Part shown: positions 7,844 to 8,960 of the stretch, piece by piece
Numbering within the stretch: position 1 is the stretch's first letter
Layout of the letters: each line of letters starts with the position of its first letter
Assembly (NCBI GenBank): GCA_934149115.1
Contig: CAKPDW010000059.1
Location: 1 to 8,960, forward strand
Length of the DNA: 8,960 bases
Direction of reading: 5' to 3'
Source of the DNA: an uncultured Clostridia bacterium
Lineage (GTDB): Bacteria > Bacillota > Clostridia > TANB77 > CAG-508
Made by a program: the position numbers and the translations under genes
The notes under the pieces: model-generated
What the model was told of the DNA's origin: nothing
Databases searched by the model: none
The model's input: only the letters and a program-made list of their open reading frames with translations

Positions 7844-8037
7844 ATTTATAAAATTGTTACTAAATTTTTTTCTCCACCAATTCCCTTTAAAGGGTTAGAT
7901 TACGTATATTCAACAAAATTTACTAATACATAATCTAATGATACATTTTTACCTAAATTAGGAAGGAATAATTCTCTTTAATATCTAATATGCTACTGTA
8001 TATATTCCTTAAAATATATAATCTGAACTAATATTAG
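7844..8037 (-). other. Gene-free stretch between TR and accessory operon, rich in inverted repeats
   Basis: No reading frame with a start and a ribosome site is visible. The stretch contains the palindrome CCCTTTAAAGGG (7883-7894), the arms TTAGATTA / TAATCTAA (7895-7902 and 7931-7938, 28-nt loop), the near-palindrome CCTAAATTAGG (7952-7962), the arms AAGGAATA / TATTCCTT (7963-7970 and 8003-8010), and the palindrome CTAATATTAG (8028-8037) touching the TR. In a minus-strand transcript it would be the 3' flank of the template and likely part of the RNA recognised by RT and Avd. Confidence 0.5.
8028..8037. repeat. Perfect 10-bp palindrome abutting the TR
   Basis: CTAATATTAG ends exactly where TR-VR identity begins. 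The VR copy has a different near-palindrome at the same side. It may mark the TR-side boundary or be chance in AT-rich DNA. Confidence 0.4.
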
Positions 8038-8169
8038 AGTACACTCGAAAGCCGATGTTGTTGTTGCTGTTGTTCGGATTGTTGTTGTTACGGTTAGATG
8101 CTGGTTTGTTTGAACCATTGTTGTTGTAATTGCCCCCACGATATCTGCGGTTGTTAGAGCCGTTGCCCT
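8038..8169 (-). repeat. DGR template repeat (TR)
   Basis: This 132-bp segment is the template copy of the variable repeat at 8585-8716, aligned without gaps: 111 identical positions and 21 differences. Read on the minus strand, 20 differences are adenines in TR (14 A to T, 4 A to G, 2 A to C) and the last is a C to T near the 3' end. In the frame of the target, the 43 full codons include 18 AAC/AAT codons, the arrangement that gives the widest amino acid range by changing adenines without creating stops. The TR has 51 adenines on this strand. It is not in a gene: in-frame stops flank it. It is visibly more GC-rich than its surroundings. Confidence 0.97.
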
Positions 8170-8187
8170 TTGAATTATCCCTAATTT

Positions 8188-8222
8188 ATTTTAATCAATA
8201 AGATTTCTCTTATTGTTAAAAT
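8188..8222 (-). other. Bulged 15-bp hairpin with GAAA tetraloop 5' of TR
   Basis: On the minus strand CAATAAGA pairs with TCTTATTG around GAAA, and the stem continues as ATTTTAA / TTAAAAT with one bulged A (8195). That makes 15 bp in total. GAAA is a stable GNRA loop only when this strand is the RNA, matching the direction of TR transcription. No T tract follows, so it is not an intrinsic terminator. It lies 18 nt before the TR and may be part of the template RNA or its RT/Avd binding site. Confidence 0.6.
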
Positions 8223-8246
8223 CATATTTCACTCATTTTTAAGATC

Positions 8247-8309
8247 TGTCAATGGTAACAGAAGATTTTCGACATCTTCGCTGTCAAATTTCTTCTGACA
8301 CCATTGACA
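8247..8309. repeat. Imperfect long inverted repeat between target gene and TR
   Basis: TGTCAATGGT (8247-8256) pairs with ACCATTGACA (8300-8309) over 10 bp. After a 2x2 mismatch, CAGAAGA (8259-8265) pairs with TCTTCTG (8291-8297) over 7 bp. Inside, GAAGAT / ATCTTC could form a competing 6-bp hairpin with the inner arm. No T run follows on either strand. Confidence 0.6.
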
Positions 8310-8375
8310 CTTCTGCAATTAATTTTTATGTCGTCATAAACATATCTTTTAACATAGCTAAATTTCTGATTTTCA

Positions 8376-8443
8376 GATGGTGTATTATATAGTGTGTAAA
8401 TTTTAAAAAGCAATAAAATTTATGCACTATATAATACACCATC
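8376..8443. repeat. Near-perfect 30-bp inverted repeat
   Basis: The outer 19 bp are perfect (8376-8394 with 8425-8443). Then two positions face each other as TG and TG, which would be G-U wobbles in plus-strand RNA, and then 9 more perfect bp (8397-8405 with 8414-8422) around an 8-nt loop. No U tract follows on either side, which speaks against a terminator. It sits midway between the target stop and the TR. Confidence 0.85.
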
Positions 8444-8467
8444 ATCACTTCTTAAAATTAATATGAA

Positions 8468-8482
8468 AAAATTTACACACTA
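8468..8482. repeat. Third copy of the 15-mer arm of the inverted repeat
   Basis: AAAATTTACACACTA is the exact reverse complement of 8390-8404, inside the left arm of the large inverted repeat, and differs at two positions from the right-arm segment at 8415-8429. The left arm can therefore pair with either. It ends 3 nt before a plus-strand -35 box, so it could instead be an operator. Confidence 0.7.
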
Positions 8483-8485
8483 AAC

Positions 8486-8513
8486 TTGACAAGCTCATTT
8501 TTCAACGCATAAT
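8486..8513 (+). promoter_or_regulatory. Near-consensus sigma-A promoter pointing into the VR
   Basis: TTGACA (8486-8491) and CATAAT (8508-8513, 5 of 6) are separated by 16 nt. It is the best sigma-A match I noticed in the window, yet it faces right, against all genes. A transcript would start near 8520 and run antisense through the end of the target gene and the whole VR. No plus-strand gene is visible downstream within the window. Confidence 0.5.
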
Positions 8514-8570
8514 AACCTACCCTAAAATCACTATGACCTCATCCCAGTGTATCGCCATCAGTGTTCAGTG

Positions 8571-8960
8571 CTACTTTATATATAAGTACACTCGAAAACC
8601 GAAGTAGTTGTTGCTGACGTACGGAAGGCTGTTGTAACGGCTAGATGCTGGTTTGTAAGAACCACTGTAGTAGTAAAAGCCCCCACGAGAACTGCGGTAG
8701 TTAGAGCCGTTGCCCTCTAGCGTCCAGTCGTATACATTTCCTGCCATATCATATATATTATTTGCTTTACTATATTCTGTGCTTCCTGACGGAATTCTTG
8801 TACTATTGTTGGCTGCCTTTGTTGATGTACTTCCACTTGTATTTTTATATTCAAATGTACTGTTACTATAATTTCCCCAACTCGTTGAATCTTTCATTTC
8901 TGCATATGTTTTATTTCCACTATCTACTAACCACTGCAATGTCTCATCCCATAAACATCC
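8571..8960 (-). CDS. DGR target protein: C-terminal part of FGE-sulfatase / C-type-lectin-fold protein (N-terminus beyond right edge)
   Basis: The last 129 residues are visible and the frame is open to the window edge; a TTG at 8939 is not the start, because the residues before it (GCLWDET) continue the family pattern. The region GCLWDETLQWLVDSGNKTY is typical of FGE-sulfatase domains. DMAGNVYDWTLEG, about 45-60 residues before the end, matches the core 'DMAGNVWEWT' motif, and GFRVYLYIK is the usual closing strand. The FGE domain is a C-type-lectin fold and a frequent DGR scaffold; here it most likely presents a ligand-binding surface, with no sign of catalysis. The VR covers the final 44 or so residues and ends 12 bp before the end of the stop codon. 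Relative to the TR, 16 residues differ, mostly Asn replaced by Tyr or Ser. Localisation cannot be judged without the N-terminus. Confidence 0.92.
   Translation of the reverse strand, partial: GCLWDETLQWLVDSGNKTYAEMKDSTSWGNYSNSTFEYKNTSGSTSTKAANNSTRIPSGSTEYSKANNIYDMAGNVYDWTLEGNGSNYRSSRGGFYYYSGSYKPASSRYNSLPYVSNNYFGFRVYLYIK
8572..8588. repeat. Near-palindrome at the VR 3' end, candidate homing cruciform
   Basis: TACTT (8572-8576) and AAGTA (8584-8588) flank TATATAT. The element overlaps the VR 3' edge and the end of the target gene and has no equivalent at the TR. In the Bordetella phage DGR a hairpin or cruciform just after the VR promotes homing; this one is in the right place but its stem is only 5 bp. 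Confidence 0.35.
8585..8716 (-). repeat. DGR variable repeat (VR)
   Basis: The 132-bp copy of the TR at 8038-8169 sits at the 3' end of the target gene. Adenine-derived changes are spread from codon 6 to codon 38 of 43 while the first five codons and the last five encode the same residues. On the minus strand seven AAC codons became TAC (Tyr) and three Asn codons became AGC/AGT (Ser). The invariant 3' block TTTCGAGTGTACT is the likely initiation-of-mutagenic-homing region. Confidence 0.96.

Larger units (their letters stand above)
7809..8222 (-). ncRNA. Putative structured template RNA of the DGR
   Basis: DGR reverse transcriptases copy an RNA that includes the TR and flanking structured sequence. 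Here the TR has no protein gene on either side: 5' of it is a bulged 15-bp hairpin with GAAA tetraloop (8188-8222), 3' of it are palindromes, and a terminator-like hairpin ends at 7809. The unit would be about 410 nt. Both ends are inferred from structure; no clear promoter is seen, and a longer RNA running into the accessory genes is equally possible. Confidence 0.45.
8170..8570. other. Gene-free spacer between target gene and TR
   Basis: About 400 bp with no supported protein gene on either strand. It holds the three structures at 8188-8222, 8247-8309 and 8376-8443, the extra 15-mer arm, and the plus-strand promoter. Just downstream of the target stop the motif CACTG occurs three times on the minus strand (8538-8570 region). 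No intrinsic terminator for the target gene is evident, so target and TR could be co-transcribed. Confidence 0.6.
5777..8960 (-). mobile_element. Diversity-generating retroelement (DGR) cassette
   Basis: All canonical DGR parts are present on one strand: an FGE-like target gene ending in a variable repeat, a nearby template repeat with adenine-directed differences, an Avd-like protein and a DGR-type reverse transcriptase. Two further genes, MutS domain I-like and SSB/OB-fold-like, are fused into the same operon by overlaps. DGRs do not transpose by themselves; they move sequence from template to variable repeat. The right boundary is unknown because the target gene leaves the window. No phage genes are visible, so nothing here indicates a prophage location. 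Confidence 0.95.

Noticed and set aside
8221..8252. Minus-strand promoter TTGACA (8247-8252) with TATGAT (8221-8226) for the TR transcript
   Set aside because: Both boxes are good and the place is attractive, but the spacer is 20 nt, beyond the normal 16-18; not listed as a feature.
8376..8443. Intrinsic terminator for the target gene
   Set aside because: The stem is long, but neither strand has a T run after it.
8490..8570. Decayed second FGE-like C-terminus just after the target stop
   Set aside because: One minus-strand frame gives a GHSDFRVG-like string, but it is too short, contains a stop nearby and shows no nucleotide similarity to the VR.
8028..8716. CRISPR array or tandem repeat
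   Set aside because: The repeated unit occurs only twice, 415 bp apart, with adenine-directed differences, which fits TR/VR and not an array.
8937..8939. TTG at 8939 as start of the target gene
   Set aside because: The frame stays open to the window edge and the upstream residues GCLWDET fit the FGE-domain pattern, so the gene begins outside the window.

Overview
The window is strongly AT-rich, uses strong AGGAGG-type ribosome binding sites, has a TTG start and compact overlapping genes, and carries a giant SpaA/Cna-B type surface protein. This suggests a low-GC Bacillota (Clostridia-like, possibly gut) genome; the lineage is an inference. TAA, TAG and TGA all act as stops. Every convincing gene lies on the minus strand, so the layout reads from high to low coordinates.

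The centre of interest is a complete diversity-generating retroelement (DGR). It starts at the right edge with the C-terminal part of a formylglycine-generating-enzyme (FGE) like, C-type-lectin-fold target protein (8571-8960, truncated by the window). Its last codons form a 132-bp variable repeat (VR, 8585-8716). About 415 bp downstream lies the 132-bp template repeat (TR, 8038-8169). On the coding strand TR and VR differ at 21 positions, and 20 of these are adenines in TR, which is the hallmark of adenine-specific mutagenic retrohoming. After the TR come four tightly overlapping genes: a MutS domain I-like accessory protein (7383-7772), an Avd-like four-helix protein (7019-7393), the DGR reverse transcriptase (6052-7047), and a small protein that looks like a minimal SSB/OB-fold protein (5802-6059). 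A hairpin plus U-tract terminator (5777-5805) closes the cassette.

The roughly 400 bp between target gene and TR, and the roughly 270 bp between TR and the first accessory gene, hold no protein gene but are dense in secondary structure. They contain a 30-bp inverted repeat with a competing third arm, a second imperfect hairpin, a 15-bp hairpin with a GAAA tetraloop just 5' of TR, palindromes beside TR, and a terminator-like hairpin before the accessory genes. A near-consensus sigma-A promoter (8486-8513) points the opposite way, into the VR.

From 5557 down to the left edge runs one uninterrupted reading frame (1852 codons shown, C-terminus missing). It encodes a secreted adhesin-like protein with an N-terminal signal/anchor segment, calcium-loop-like motifs, several SpaA/Cna-B modules, one of which holds an inserted jelly-roll-like domain, and a run of beta-propeller (SBBP-like) repeats. 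It is separated from the DGR by a terminator and its own leader, so it is probably a neighbour and not part of the retroelement.

Proposed working model (inference): the TR is transcribed as a structured RNA, the RT with Avd copies it with errors at adenines, the SSB-like and MutS-like proteins may handle the single-stranded cDNA or the mismatched duplex, and the result replaces the VR to vary the ligand-binding face of the target protein.
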